From Arachis hypogaea (taxonomy: Eukaryota; Streptophyta; Magnoliopsida; Fabales; Fabaceae), in assembly GCF_003086295.3 (NCBI RefSeq), contig NC_092044.1, positions 1,431,001-1,495,000 of the forward strand: a stretch of DNA of 64,000 nucleotides, in the 5' to 3' direction. The translations under genes and the position numbers were made by a program. Numbering within the stretch: position 1 is the stretch's first letter; every line of letters starts with the position of its first letter. The notes beneath the pieces were generated by a model. It saw only the letters and a list, made by a program, of their open reading frames with translations, ran no database searches and was not told where the DNA came from. Below are positions 34,504-47,000 of this stretch, piece after piece.

Positions 34504-36181
34504 TGTTTAATTTGATTTAATTTTTTCTGTAACTTTTAAATTTAATTTCAATTTTATTCTTAATATTTATTTTTAATAGTCAACTTAACTATTAAATTTA
34601 TGTCATGATTTTTTTTTCTAAAAAAATTAAATTAATATAAAAAATATCATAAATAATTATATCTTTAATATCTTATTAATATAACAGTCTTTTAAGTTAA
34701 ATTATGAATATAGAATAATTTATACTCTAATAGTAAGATAATAAATCTTTTATAAAATCACCTATATTTAACCATAATTATTTCAAAAACACTAGCACTT
34801 CTCGTAAAAAAAATAAATATTTAATTTGATTCTTAAATATTATTTTTTTAATAGACAATTTAATCCGAACAAAATAATATTAAAAGTAAATTTTTAAAAT
34901 GATAATATTAATAAAATAATAAAATAATATTTTAATTATTTTTAAATTTATAATATTTATTATTTGTGTATTTTATTATCTTAATTTAAATGTGATTAAT
35001 AATATAAATTAACTCATTTTTTTATAAAATAACTAAATAACTTTTGAAGAGCCTGATTCATCCTAATCCTCACCCATAAACATAAAGTTTGGCACCAATA
35101 ATTAGTGTTCAAACTAAGATATCAGACACAATAATAGTGTGCCTCAATTTTTTACTTACAAACAAAACTGTACGTTTGAAAAAAAATGATCATAGAGTAG
35201 ATTGGCTGTTCACTGAAAACAAATAATAAAAAAATAAATTGCTTTGTTTTTTCAACATTTTTGTCTTGAAGGGTGAGTCATGTTGAGCCAATTGCTGCGA
35301 TTTATGTGGTGGGCAATAATATTTCATAGAATCCATAATTAATTATCCAAATGCGTTGGTGCTCAAAACAGAGTTTTTTACGCAACAAAATCCTGAATGC
35401 TTCCGTGGAACTAAAGAGAACTAGGCAGAATCTTTCACAAAACCTTCAATTATTAAAATGGAATCAGAACATACAAAGTCTTCGATTCATTTGTTTCGCT
35501 AACCATCATTTATGTGCCACGTATAAATCCAAGACACAAAGAAAATCTATTAGGAAACCACCAGTAAGCTAATCAAGGTAACAATTGGGCAAATTAATAA
35601 ATAAATAAAAGTACTAGAATTGTGAAAATTACAGGATTTTTTTTCGGTATCTATTTAAGCGAAAAAATAAAAAAAATGGATCTCATATTGCGCTTTTTAA
35701 TTTAAATACGAAAGAAAATGAGGTGTTAAACTCGCATATGGGAGGAGCAGAGGTGCTTCACCTTGTTGTGAGATCAGAGAAACCAAAATTCAGACCCTGC
35801 GAATTGTGTTTCTAAAAACGGACAGTCCGAGTTGCGTTTTGCTCAACAAATTTAGCCAGAATAAGTAAAACGAAAAGTCCGAATTGCGTGTTGCAGATTT
35901 CAAATTTCATCAGCTGCAAATCGAACCATGCAATTTGTGAAGCAAAATTTCATTTTCAAAGAACTCGCATGGTCCAAGTTATTCTATCTTTAGCTCAGAA
36001 AAATCTGTCTTATATTTTTGTTTTATACACCATAACTCCATATCTGAGAATAGCACATATTGAGCCTCTCATATCTATAAAATTGAGCCTCTCATATTGT
36101 GAATTTTTTTACCATATTTAATATATTGAAAACTTAAATTAAAAAACAATGAAAGATCGAGTTTCAAATAATAAAATCTCC

Positions 36182-36231
<50 letters not shown>

Positions 36232-37331
36232 CACCACGATTAGAATCTAATTATCTAGCCTTAGATGTTTATATCGTGCACGCATTGAAAGTTGAAATAA
36301 AAAAAACTATTTTAATAAAGAAATCTTGAAGTGCGTGAGCATCATCACATTATAACATCGTCATCGTCAACATTCTTAGTAATGGACTTATAGAGATTTG
36401 CGCATCTGATCTTATATTAGTTTTCAATTTTAAATTTCAAATAATATAATTATGTAATTTGAATTTGCTTGTTGCTTCCATCAGAAAGCACCCGTAAGTT
36501 GCAATAAAATTATACATTTTATATTAGTTAATTCACATGTAAGCACTTGCAGTTGTTAATTCATGGGTTGTAATAAGAGTTATTTATTTCTAATAAAAGT
36601 TATAACTATATAAAAAAAAATCAAGGCAAAGCTATTTATTTCTAATAGAAGTTATAACTACTCTTCCATTCTTATTCACACACAAGTCTTTAATAAAAGA
36701 ATTGTTTTCACAGTGTAATCAATGTAATACTATATAAAGAATTCTAGATAATTAATATTTGGATAAAATATTTTTTTTCCTTAAAATTTATCAAAACAAT
36801 TTTGTTACGCTACCAATAGTATTTTTGCCAAGTTCTGCCAACTCTTATTTATGACTGTGTTTAATGGAAGTATCTTTGTTAATATATCTAATAAAAATAT
36901 CTTTTTTTATAATTGTGTCTAATAAAAATATCTTTATAGATGTATTTTTTGAATGTGTCTCCTTATATATGTGTTTAAAATATAATAATTAATTATTATT
37001 GACAATAAATTAGGAGATAATATATTAATACTCTATATTTTCTTATCCAAAAAGAAGTGCTAGAGAAACAATGATTATCTTAAACAACATAAACAACTAT
37101 CAATCAAATATAAATACATTACACTCTAATTTAATACTATTGGTTAAATTTATTTTTTTAACTTTGTTAATTCACATTGTTCAGACATTGTAGTGAGAAA
37201 TTGGACACAGTTGGCAATATGATAACCTGAGATCCATAGTTCCATACACAGTCAACATCAAACTCCATACAAAAATATCATCATAAATTAAATTCATGTA
37301 ACTAACCACACCTCCCACACCCCCACACACC
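34504..37331. other. AT-rich intergenic DNA upstream of the molybdate transporter gene
   Basis: No convincing genes. A less AT-rich patch at ~35640-35990 contains GTCCGAATTGCGTGTTGCAG and similar repeated phrases (TCCGAGTTGCGTTTTGC) and looks like a decayed repeat. A long ATA microsatellite is at 36182-36230. The final ~150 bases should contain the promoter and 5' UTR of the next gene. Confidence 0.55.
36182..36230. repeat. (ATA)n microsatellite
   Basis: About sixteen uninterrupted ATA/AAT triplets. Confidence 0.95.
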
Positions 37332-38777
37332 ATGGCACACTCCATCAATGAAGAAACTGAAACCACCACGGCCATCCCACTCCTCCGCCGCAATTGGTGG
37401 TGGTTCCAAGTCCCCTCCACCATCAAGCTCAAAACAAGCCTCTCCTCAGAGCTCTCCGGCGCCGTCGGAGATCTCGGAACCTACATCCCCATCGTACTAG
37501 CACTTTCACTAGTCAACAGTCTTGACCTCACCACCACCCTCGTCTTCACCGCTCTCTACAACATCGCCACTGGCCTTCTCTTCGGCCTCCCTATGCCCGT
37601 CCAGCCTATGAAGTCCATCGCCGCCGTCGCCATCTCCGAATCCCCTCCTCTCTCCATCCCTCAGATCTCCGCCGCCGGACTCTCCGTCGCCGCCGTCCTC
37701 CTCTTCCTTGGCGCCACCGGCCTCATGTCCTTCCTCTACCGCTACCTCCCTCTACCCGTCGTTCGCGGCGTCCAGCTCTCCCAAGGACTCTCCTTCGCCA
37801 TGTCCGCCATCAAGTACATCCGCTACCAGCAGGACCTCGCCACGCAAACTTCAGGCGCAGCGAGGTCCTGGCTTGCTCTCGACGGCCTTCTGGTCGCACT
37901 CGCCGCCACGCTATTTTTAATTCTAACAACAGGTGCCGGCGTGGACGAACATCGCGCCGCCGAGAGCACGCAAAGAGAAGAGTCGGATGAAACCGACTCT
38001 CCCAATAAAACATCGCATTCAAGAATCCATAGGAGAATCAGATTCCTATCAAACATTCCCTCCGCTTTGTTAGTATTCTTGTTTGGCCTTGTTATTTGTT
38101 TCATTTCTGACCCTTCAATCTTCGGCGATCTGAAATTTGGACCGTCGAAGATCGCCTTGATCAAGATCACGTGGGATGATCTCAAGATTGGATTCTTTCG
38201 GGCAGCAATCCCGCAAATTCCGTTATCCGTTTTGAATTCCGTTATTGCGGTTTGTAAGTTGTCTGGGGATTTGTTCCCTGGAAAGGGAGAAGCTTCGGTT
38301 ATGAAAGTTTCGGTTAGTGTTGGTTTGATGAACTTTGTTGGGTGTTGGTTCGGAGCCATGCCATGTTGCCACGGAGCTGGTGGTTTGGCTGGGCAATACA
38401 GGTTCGGAGGTAGGAGTGGAGCTTCGGTGGTTTTTCTGGGGTTGGCAAAATTGATTCTTGCTTTGGTTTTTGGGAACTCGTTTGGGAGAATCTTGGGACA
38501 GTTTCCGATTGGGATTCTTGGGGTTTTGTTGCTTTTTGCTGGGATTGAATTGGCTATGGCTTCTAGAGATATGAACAGTAAAGAAGAGTCTTTTGTTATG
38601 TTTGTTTGTGCTGCGGTTTCTCTTACTGGGAATAGTGCTGCTTTAGGGTTCATTGTTGGGATTGTGCTTTATTTGTTACTTAAATTCAGGGAACTTGATT
38701 GTGGTGCTTGTTTTGGGTTTAGTACTAGTACTACTAGGAAGGTTAAGGATGAGGAAGCTAGTTTAATTGGTAATTAA
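37332..38777 (+). CDS. MOT2: Molybdate transporter of the SULTR-like MOT1 family, MOT2-like, intronless
   Basis: 481 residues in a single exon. The family moves molybdate across membranes; MOT1 members act in uptake and MOT2 is reported to export molybdate from the vacuole. Conserved segments include GAVGDLGTYIPIVLALSL (residues ~43-60), LPMPVQPMKSIAAVAISE (~86-103), VRGVQLSQGLSFAMSAIKYIR, AAIPQIPLSVLNSVIAVCKL and MPCCHGAGGLAGQYRFG. Around ten hydrophobic segments are visible, and the protein lacks the STAS domain of true sulfate transporters. The phrase YNIATGLLFGLPMPVQPMK and the following ESPPLSIPQISAAG look closer to Arabidopsis MOT2 than MOT1, as I recall them. ATG 37332 has the good context ACCATGGC. 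The first ~600 bases use mostly C or G at third codon positions, while the last ~600 use mostly T and A. Confidence 0.93.
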   Translation: MAHSINEETETTTAIPLLRRNWWWFQVPSTIKLKTSLSSELSGAVGDLGTYIPIVLALSLVNSLDLTTTLVFTALYNIATGLLFGLPMPVQPMKSIAAVAISESPPLSIPQISAAGLSVAAVLLFLGATGLMSFLYRYLPLPVVRGVQLSQGLSFAMSAIKYIRYQQDLATQTSGAARSWLALDGLLVALAATLFLILTTGAGVDEHRAAESTQREESDETDSPNKTSHSRIHRRIRFLSNIPSALLVFLFGLVICFISDPSIFGDLKFGPSKIALIKITWDDLKIGFFRAAIPQIPLSVLNSVIAVCKLSGDLFPGKGEASVMKVSVSVGLMNFVGCWFGAMPCCHGAGGLAGQYRFGGRSGASVVFLGLAKLILALVFGNSFGRILGQFPIGILGVLLLFAGIELAMASRDMNSKEESFVMFVCAAVSLTGNSAALGFIVGIVLYLLLKFRELDCGACFGFSTSTTRKVKDEEASLIGN

Positions 38778-38850
38778 CAACATGATTAAGATTAAGAGAA
38801 GGTGATGGCGATGTGAAGATGTGATCAATAAATTTGTGATCTTGTGGGAA

Positions 38851-38874
38851 ATTCTCACTTGGGTATGTGAGAAT
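38851..38874 (+). other. Small stem-loop in the 3' UTR of the MOT2-like gene
   Basis: ATTCTCAC and GTGAGAAT form a perfect 8-bp stem around an 8-base loop, 74 bases after the stop codon. It could be chance. Confidence 0.4.
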
Positions 38875-39466
38875 CTATGTGCCTTTTTTTCTCATCACCT
38901 TCTCATAGAAAGGACTAAGTTTATGTGAATTTATGTTGTTGGAATGTTTGTTTGTAATATAAATTGTATTTATAAGTAATGACGTTATCTACATTTAAGT
39001 GTGTTTTTGGGAAATTAATTAGTAACATGTTAAGGTCTAAGTTTGGAGAAAATAATGTTCTTCTTGTAAAAGAATAAGTTAAAAAAAATAAAAATAAAAT
39101 GTTGGGTGCTTGTGCAGTGGGGAACATAATTCATAGTATTATTATGGGATCTAAGAAACTAAGGGTATGAATAGAAAACATGGGACATGATTGCTCATTT
39201 TTAAGGAGCCAGACATTTTTCCTCTGTTTGAGAGGAACCACAATCATTTGTTACTTTTGTGCCTTTTTTTAATGTAGAAATATTAATTTATTGAATGCTC
39301 AAATCAAGTTAAACAAAAGAAGGTGGGTAATGGACATTGGACAATGGGGTCAGAGGGTTCTTCTTCTTCTGTTCTGGCCAAGTTGCAAGTCTCATTGCCA
39401 TTTGTCATTTGGCATTTGCCATTGCCAATAGATTCATTCAACTTTCTACCGTCATATTATAATAAC

Positions 39467-39704
39467 GAGTAAATGTCTTTTTCGGTTTCTAATTATTCAT
39501 CCGATTAAATTTTTTACCCTCTAAAAAATTTAAATATTTAAATTAGTTCCTATCTACTTTGATATATGTACGTTTCAGTTTTTGCTTAATGATTGAAAAG
39601 AGCATTTATTCAAAATAGATAAGGACTAATTTGGATATTTAGGTTTCTTAAGGAATGAAAAATCCAATAAACAAATTATTAGAAACCAAAAAGGATATTT
39701 ACTC
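39467..39704. mobile_element. Fold-back MITE, about 240 bp
   Basis: Ends GAGTAAATGTC..TTTTTCGGTTTCTAAT and the complement of AGAAACCAAAAAGGATATTTACTC. Inner arms AATATTTAAATTAGTTCCTATCTA and AGATAAGGACTAATTTGGATATT also face each other. No clear target duplication. Confidence 0.65.
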
Positions 39705-42700
39705 TGTTATAATTCCTATTTGACAAAATCACAATGACATAACAATGAAGCAAACATGAAAAATGTCCCATAAAAATATAAAAAGAAAACCCTGCATTTG
39801 CCGCTACTAATTTTGTTATTTAGAGAAACAAGGCAGATAATTTTCTGAAAAGTTTTTACCATGGACTTGTATATAAAAAAAATACTAAATAAGTCTTTAA
39901 AATTTTTTTCATAAGTTCCTAATAGAACGATGAATTGTGTTTTATAGTTCACTATTTGAATTACCTATAAGATTTCAATTCTTTATAACTTGCTTTCAAC
40001 TTCTTTTCTAAAAAGACTCATAAAATTCATCATATATTGTATACACAAATTCTATTTAAAAATATATTATTAATTAATAAATTGCTGTATAAATAAGACC
40101 GAATTTAAATTTTAATACTTATTTAAATAAACAAGTTAGTACATTATTATTTAAACATTTACTCCAATAAAAATGTCAAAAATATTTTTTCATGAAAATG
40201 TTTATGTAGTTACACTTTAAAAATATAATTTATAAGAAAACGTAATGGTTTAAAGAGAATAGTAATATTTTTAGATAAAAGTTACACTTTTATAACATAG
40301 TAAAATCAAACCCTACAATCCATCATCTAATGATAAAAAAGAAATATCTGCATATGAAGACAATTTTACAGTATTTTTTAATTTGACAAGTCAAAGACTA
40401 ATACATTGAAAATTAAAACTCGTGTAAGAATTGAGCTAACAAATAAACCAAGTCAAGTTAGTTTTTATTTTTTTATTTTTTGGTTTGCACCAGGATATCC
40501 ATCCCCAAGCTCCATTTCCATCTTCCAGTATCGAATTGGGGAGTGATGGTTAAGGAACACAGATCCTCGTCCATCTGTGCCAACTTGTGTTGGTAGTTTT
40601 TATTATTTAATACTTTTTTATTTTATTATTTGATACTTTATTTACGCATACTTATTTACAAGCCCTTTTAGATGTTTTTGTTTGTCAAAAACACAAACTT
40701 ACAATTGTACCTACCATATGTGATTTGTTTGTTTTTTTCTTGGACAGATGTATCCATATGTGCTCACGCATTTGTTTTCTTTTTTTTTTTGTTCCATTTT
40801 ATTTGGGTCTTGTGTTGTAATTATATTATAGATAGGTTCTATCTTCAACTAAAAAAACAAAAATATCTGTTGTTATAAAAAAAATAAAGTAGATTGGGCC
40901 TTTCGGGTTGTATTGCGTTACTTTTTTCGGTTTTTCCAACATCGACACAAGGTTGTGTGTCACTGTGTTCTCTTCAATTTTTCTTTTTCTTCTTTTTTCT
41001 TGTTTTGATTATTTCTTTTTAGGGGTCAAGCTAAGCTAACCTAACCTAACCATATTAATCAGTATATTCTGTTGGATTATTTTGAGGTAGCCATCAAATT
41101 TAACCATATTAAACCAACCGAAGATCATATGAATGAAGATAATATAAAATTGCACCCCCAAAAGCTAAATAATATTACATTATTGCGATTACCAAAAAAA
41201 TGAAAAATATATTGCACTTGCAACATTTTCATGAAATAAAGGGTTTTGCTAATGATGTTTTAGAATTACATGATACGATCTTTTTAATAATATTTTTTCA
41301 ATGTATTGAATTTATTAAATCATAAGTTTATATATGTTATAAAAAATTTTCATAATTTTTTAAACTTTAACAAATATTCTAACTTCCTGAAATATTCATT
41401 AACAAAATCTAAAATAAATAAAGAAAAATGTTGGAATCAAGCCTAATATAAGCCATATAACAGTATAAAAAAAACCATATAACAAGATTTAAATTTAAAT
41501 GTAATAATAATAATATAATAATAATCCTCCATGAATAAAGCAAAACGAGTGATAAGATGTACATCCTTCATTCTCGAAGCTATAATTAGTGACATACAAA
41601 CAACCCTCCAAGCAATCAAGCATCAACAATTATTAATTATATTAGTGTTGACATCAACAATGATATGTGTTGTAGTTTGTATATTTTCTAGGAACTATAT
41701 ATTATCTAAAAATTAAAATACATGAATGAAAAAAAAAAGTAGACTCATTAATGAAGTTTTGTTATTTTGCATTCTGTAATTACTGCAACAATAATTGAAT
41801 AGCTCTAGATAAAATAGGTATGTAATTATAAATATTATATAACTTAAATTATGGATGCTAAGTTAAATAAAAGAATTTTAAGTTATTATCTATTTAGCAT
41901 TTTACTATATTTTAAAGATCAACAAACTCTTCTTTACTTAAATCATGTATAATTAAACTTTAATGAAAACAATATAAGATGGTGCAATGCTTTGATTAAA
42001 GTCCGAAGAGAGCTTTTATGATATAATATGGAGTTCTCACCTAACTTGCTTGTGAAGTTAAGATGATTGTGTGTTTCATCACCCATAACAACCATTTTCA
42101 CAAAAATAAGCAAAGCTCCTTCCACCATATTGCAAAGGACCACTTCAACATTAATAATATAATAGCAAAGGAAATTAATTTTTTTTTTGTCGTATTCTCT
42201 TATCTTGTGATTTTTTACGGTATTCTCAATCTAGTAAGTCAGAATTCTATTCAAAGATTTATTAATAATTAATTTGTCGTGAATTAGAATTTTATTTAAA
42301 GATTTATTAATTGTTCGTCAAAAAATTACTATTAGCTAATAAATTATTGCATCTATAAAACAGAATTTAAACCTAATATTTAATTAAGCAGATTAATAAA
42401 CTAACTAATAGATCAATTCAAATTAGTTAGTAGTATTCACTTATGTTGAACATTGCAAAGGACCACTTCAACATTGTTGTATGTGAATGAATACTTATTT
42501 TATTTTATGTTAAATATTTATTTCATCATTTTTAACGCAACCTAAACACAATTTATGTGTGAGCAAATTAAATATCCCTATTCTTAATAGAAAATTAATT
42601 AGTTGGTTTAGAAGGTGATTCCAAAGATCTAAAATTTTAAACTATCACATTAGAAAAACTCTAGGAAACCACTCACTCCTTCTACTATGTAAGTAATTAA

Positions 42701-42856
42701 TTATAAATACAAAAAGGAATATCCTAATTTATAGAGTAAGAAAATGAGAATTATTTTCTATGAAAAAATAATAAAAATTCAGTTATATCAATATATTGCA
42801 TATTTACTATATATGTGAACAATAACGGTAATAATTAAATAAACTTTTATAATATA
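39705..42856. other. AT-rich intergenic DNA
   Basis: No coding signals that I trust. A 24-base exact repeat (starting ATTGCAAAGGACCACTTCAA) occurs at 42129-42152 and again at 42452-42475. A less AT-rich patch at 40490-40605 looks like part of a dispersed repeat, but I could not assign it. Confidence 0.55.
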
Positions 42857-43165
42857 GGTTTGATTACTCTGTTGATTCCTATAATTTTGCGAAATTTTTA
42901 ATTAGATTCTTATATTTTTTTTTTTTTAATTGCATCCCTGCACCAATTTTTTTTCCAATTAGGTCCCTCTTAATAGTAATTAGCTTAATTACATAGGAAC
43001 CCAACTAAAAAAAATTGGTACAATGACTCAAATAAAAGAAAAATAAAGTATAAGGACTCAATTGAAAAAAAAATTTGGTGCAAAGATCAATTAAAAGGAA
43101 AAAAAAGTATAAGAACCTAATTAAAAATTTCGCAAAACTATAAAGACCAATAGAGTAATTAAATT
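42857..43165. mobile_element. MITE family C copy
   Basis: 309-bp fold-back starting GGTTTGATTACTCTGTTG, with right end complementary (CAATAGAGTAATTAAATT). Flanks TATAATATA (42848-42856) and TATAGTATA (43166-43174) agree at 8 of 9 positions, consistent with an aged 9-bp duplication. Confidence 0.78.
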
Positions 43166-44070
43166 TATAGTATAATAATGTATAAATAAATTTCCAAAGC
43201 AAGTATAATAATGTAGGAAGAATTCAAGTGTATCGAAAATACCGATATTTCAGTTATTTTAACTGTTGATTTAAATTATAAAAAATATATATAATATATT
43301 AATTAAAATCAACGATTAAAATAAGTGGAATATTGATATTCCCAATACACTTAAAATTTTTCTAATAATGTATAGCTTTTATCCCAAATTAAGTATCATG
43401 GTTTTCTCATAATGAATTTAATATATTCACATTCATAAATAAAATCAATATTTATATCCATTTATTTGATTTATTTTTTTGTTTAATTAATTTTGAGTCC
43501 TTTGGATCTTGAAAGACCAACCAGACCAGACAGTAAGACAGCTACTTCAAAGTCTTCGGACACACTTCAGAAGCGTATGTTCAACTCCATTCCCAAACTC
43601 TTCAACCCTTTCTTCTAACTCCAATTCCAAAAATCGAATCTTTCTCCATTTCTACAACACCCCTCATTTTCATAATACTATCAACTAAAACTGGATTATC
43701 ATTGCCGTTATCATTCATATCAAACAGCAATTGCAGCAGATACAACATATATAAAAAATGGAACTTTGATCTGTGTCTGATTCAGGTTAGTTCACTCACT
43801 TGTGTTCTTTATTTACTTCTGCTTTTGCTTTTGTGATTTACCTGAGTTTAGAATTTTTACTATTTTTTGTTTATTTTCCTTTGTCTTTAGCGAGATCTTA
43901 TTTGAGAGTTTTTGAGCTGTGGTTGATTTATGCACCCTGGATTGGTAATGAAGCCCGTTTTCTTATTGAGATTTTACAAGAATGAGCAATTGGGTATGCT
44001 AGTTGTTCGCTGAAATTACCAAGAGAAGGTGAGGGGATTTTGTTTTGGTTTTGTGTTGGAAATTGGAATA
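43166..44070. other. Promoter and 5' UTR region of the DUF2921 gene
   Basis: AT-rich up to about 43490, then the composition changes. A 5' UTR intron is plausible: CAG|GTTAG at ~43786 could be a donor, with an acceptor before 44071. The frame upstream of 44071 opens without an ATG, so no longer protein is indicated. Confidence 0.45.
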
Positions 44071-47000
44071 ATGGGGTTTCCATTTTCAGCTATTGTTGTT
44101 GCTTTTTGGTGTGTTTGTTGTCACCTGTTCTTCATTGGTGTTGCAAACTCATACTTCCCTGAGGATGCTTATAATTTTGAGAGGAATTCGCATCCAACAT
44201 ATAGTTATGATCGAATCAGTGAAGTTCAGAAACAATGTGCTTCTGTGTTATCTGCATCATCTGAATTGAGATCTGATTATAGTGCTGTGACTGGTATGAA
44301 AGGAGAGCTTTCATTTGTCAATGGGGATTGGATGCAGAGTGAGGGTAAGTTTCCAATAATGCCTTTTGATGCCGGGAAATCTCCGGGGTCCTTGGCCGGA
44401 GACCGTAGTCCTTTGAAGTTGGTATCTTTCTGGGTGACTGATGTTGATCATGCCCACCGGTTGAAGAAATCGGTTCCTATTAATGGATTTATGATGATGG
44501 GAATTACTCGAGATGGTAGCTTTCTGGATAGTAATTATGGTGGGAATCCTGAATTCCTGTTATGGCCAAACCATTCTCAGCTCTCAGTTTCCTTTCAAGG
44601 TGTTTACACCGAATCAAGGAGGAATGGTGGGGAAAGAGTGTTGTGTTTGTTAGGGAGTACAATGCTTCCGACTCGAGAGGCCGATCCTTCTAATCCTTGG
44701 TCATGGATGAAGAATCATGGTGATATTCCTCTGTCAGAAGATGATCAAATTCTTCTAGTTCTTCGATATCCCATGACATTCACATTAACAAACAGGATCA
44801 TCAATGGAGAGTTAAGAAGTGTGAACCCCTTATCAAATCCTAAATATTTTGATCCGGTTCGCATATCATCACAATTGGGAAAGTCAGCGAAATACAAATT
44901 TGCCACCCCACATGTCCTGTCCAAGGCATGCAGTCCATACCCTTATAAAGATAACACAACAACCGATGGCATTGGTGTTTATCAAGGGGAAAGATTCTGT
45001 GAAATCCTTGAAGAAATTACCAGAGAGCAGCCTCTAAATGTCGTGCCGAACTGGAGATGCAATGGCACTGATGATTTCTGCAGTAAGTTAGGTCCCTTTT
45101 TGTCTGATAAGGCAATCAAAACAACAGATGGAGGGTTTCAAGATGTTAAACTTTATATGCAGCTTGTTATCTGTGAGCAACCAACTACTAATCAAAATGC
45201 CGGCTCTGCTAGAGTATCTGCAGTTTTAAGAGCAGTTTCTCCATCAGAAAATTTATATACCGCCGCAAAGAGATCTGGTCCGAACAACATGTCTCTTGCC
45301 GCTGAAGGGATCTGGAAGTCCTCTAGTGGACAGCTTTGCATGGTTGGATGCCTCGGATTAATCAATGCCAAAGAGAGTAGCTGTAACACTCGGATCTGTA
45401 TCTATCTCCCTACCACTTTTTCGATAAAGCAGCGCAGTATTATCTTGGGGACTATGTCTCCCATTAACAATGCTAATGCCTTCTTTCCTCTGTCTTTTGA
45501 GAAGTTTGTGCTACCTTCGGAGCTCTGGAATTATTTCAAATTCACTCATCCAAATTACAGTTACTCTAAGATTAACTTGGCTGGCACCGTCTTGGAAAGA
45601 AACGAGCCCTTCAGTTTTACAACTTCAGTCAAGAAATCGTTGCTGACATTCCCCAAACTGGAAGATAATGAGGCATTCCAAGATAGTCTGTCACTTCTTT
45701 CAGAAGATCTCAGTTTTCATGTCTCCGGTTATCCTGATCCTATGCCTAATATCCAGGCCCCAAGGGTTGACATTCAGATAGAAATTCTATCTGTTGGTCC
45801 TTTGTTTGGCCGGTATTGGTATGCCCGAAATGGTTCAACTTGGGAACAAGAAACACCTTATCATGTCAAGGATGTATATACAGAAAAGCAGCTTCTTATA
45901 AATGTATCTGCACAACTCATTCTTACTGGAAAAGCTTATAGTAATTTTTCAGTGGTATCTTTGGAGGGTCTTTATGATCCACATGTCGGAAAGATGTATC
46001 TAATTGGTTGTAGAGATGTGCGAGCATCGTGGAAGGTCTTATATCAGAGTTATGACCTTGAGTCTGGGCTGGACTGTTTGATCGAGGTGGTCATATCTTA
46101 TCCTCCGATAAAAGCTCGGTGGCTGGCCAATCCCACAGCTAAAATTTCTATAGAAAGTCAAAGAACCGACGATGATGCCCTTCGCTTTGATTCAATAAAA
46201 CTTCAAACATTTCCAATCATATACAGGAAGCAGCGTGAGGATGTCCTCTCACGCAGAGGTGTCGAAGGGATTCTTCGCATCTTGACGCTTACACTAGCTG
46301 TTACTTGCATTTTAAGCCAACTGTTTTATATAAAAGATAATGTGGATTCGCTTCCGTATGTATCTCTTGTTGTGCTAGGTATTCAAGCTCTTGGATATAG
46401 CATTCCATTGATAACAGGTGCTGAAGCTCTTTTCAAGAGAATGGCTTCGGAATCCTATGATGTGTCAGCATCAGGTGAACTTGAGAGCAGTGAATGGCTT
46501 CATGTCATTGACTACACTGTGAAACTGCTCTTGATTGTATCCTTGCTACTAACTCTTCGGCTTTGTCAGAAGGTGTGGAAGTCTCGCATCAGATTGCAAA
46601 CTCGCGCCTCTCACGAACCACTTGGTCTCCCAAGTGATAAATTTGTATTACTCTGTACCTTTGTCATGCATCTGATTGGATATGTCATTGTTCTAGTAGT
46701 TCATGGCGCGAAGGCCGGCCAGAAGCCTCTTAGAGCAAAGACATATTCGGTGGATGGCGAAAATTCTCATTTGCTTCCAGATTGGTTAAGAGAGTTGGAA
46801 GAATACTGTGGTCTTGTTGAAGATTTTTTCTTGTTTCCACAAATTACTGGGAACTTGATCTGGCAGATTCATTGTAAACCACTCAGAAAACTGTACTATA
46901 TTGGAATAACTTTGGTCAGAATTCTTCCTCATGTGTATGATTACATCCGAGCACCGGCTCCAACTCCTTACCTTTCCGAGGACTCGGAATTTGTCAATCC

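Noticed and set aside
37823..38653. Minus-strand open frame of 276 residues
   Set aside because: Antisense shadow of the molybdate transporter coding exon.
44029..44070. Upstream extension of the DUF2921 reading frame
   Set aside because: It would begin with GTG, not used as a nuclear plant start here; ATG at 44071 gives a clean signal peptide.
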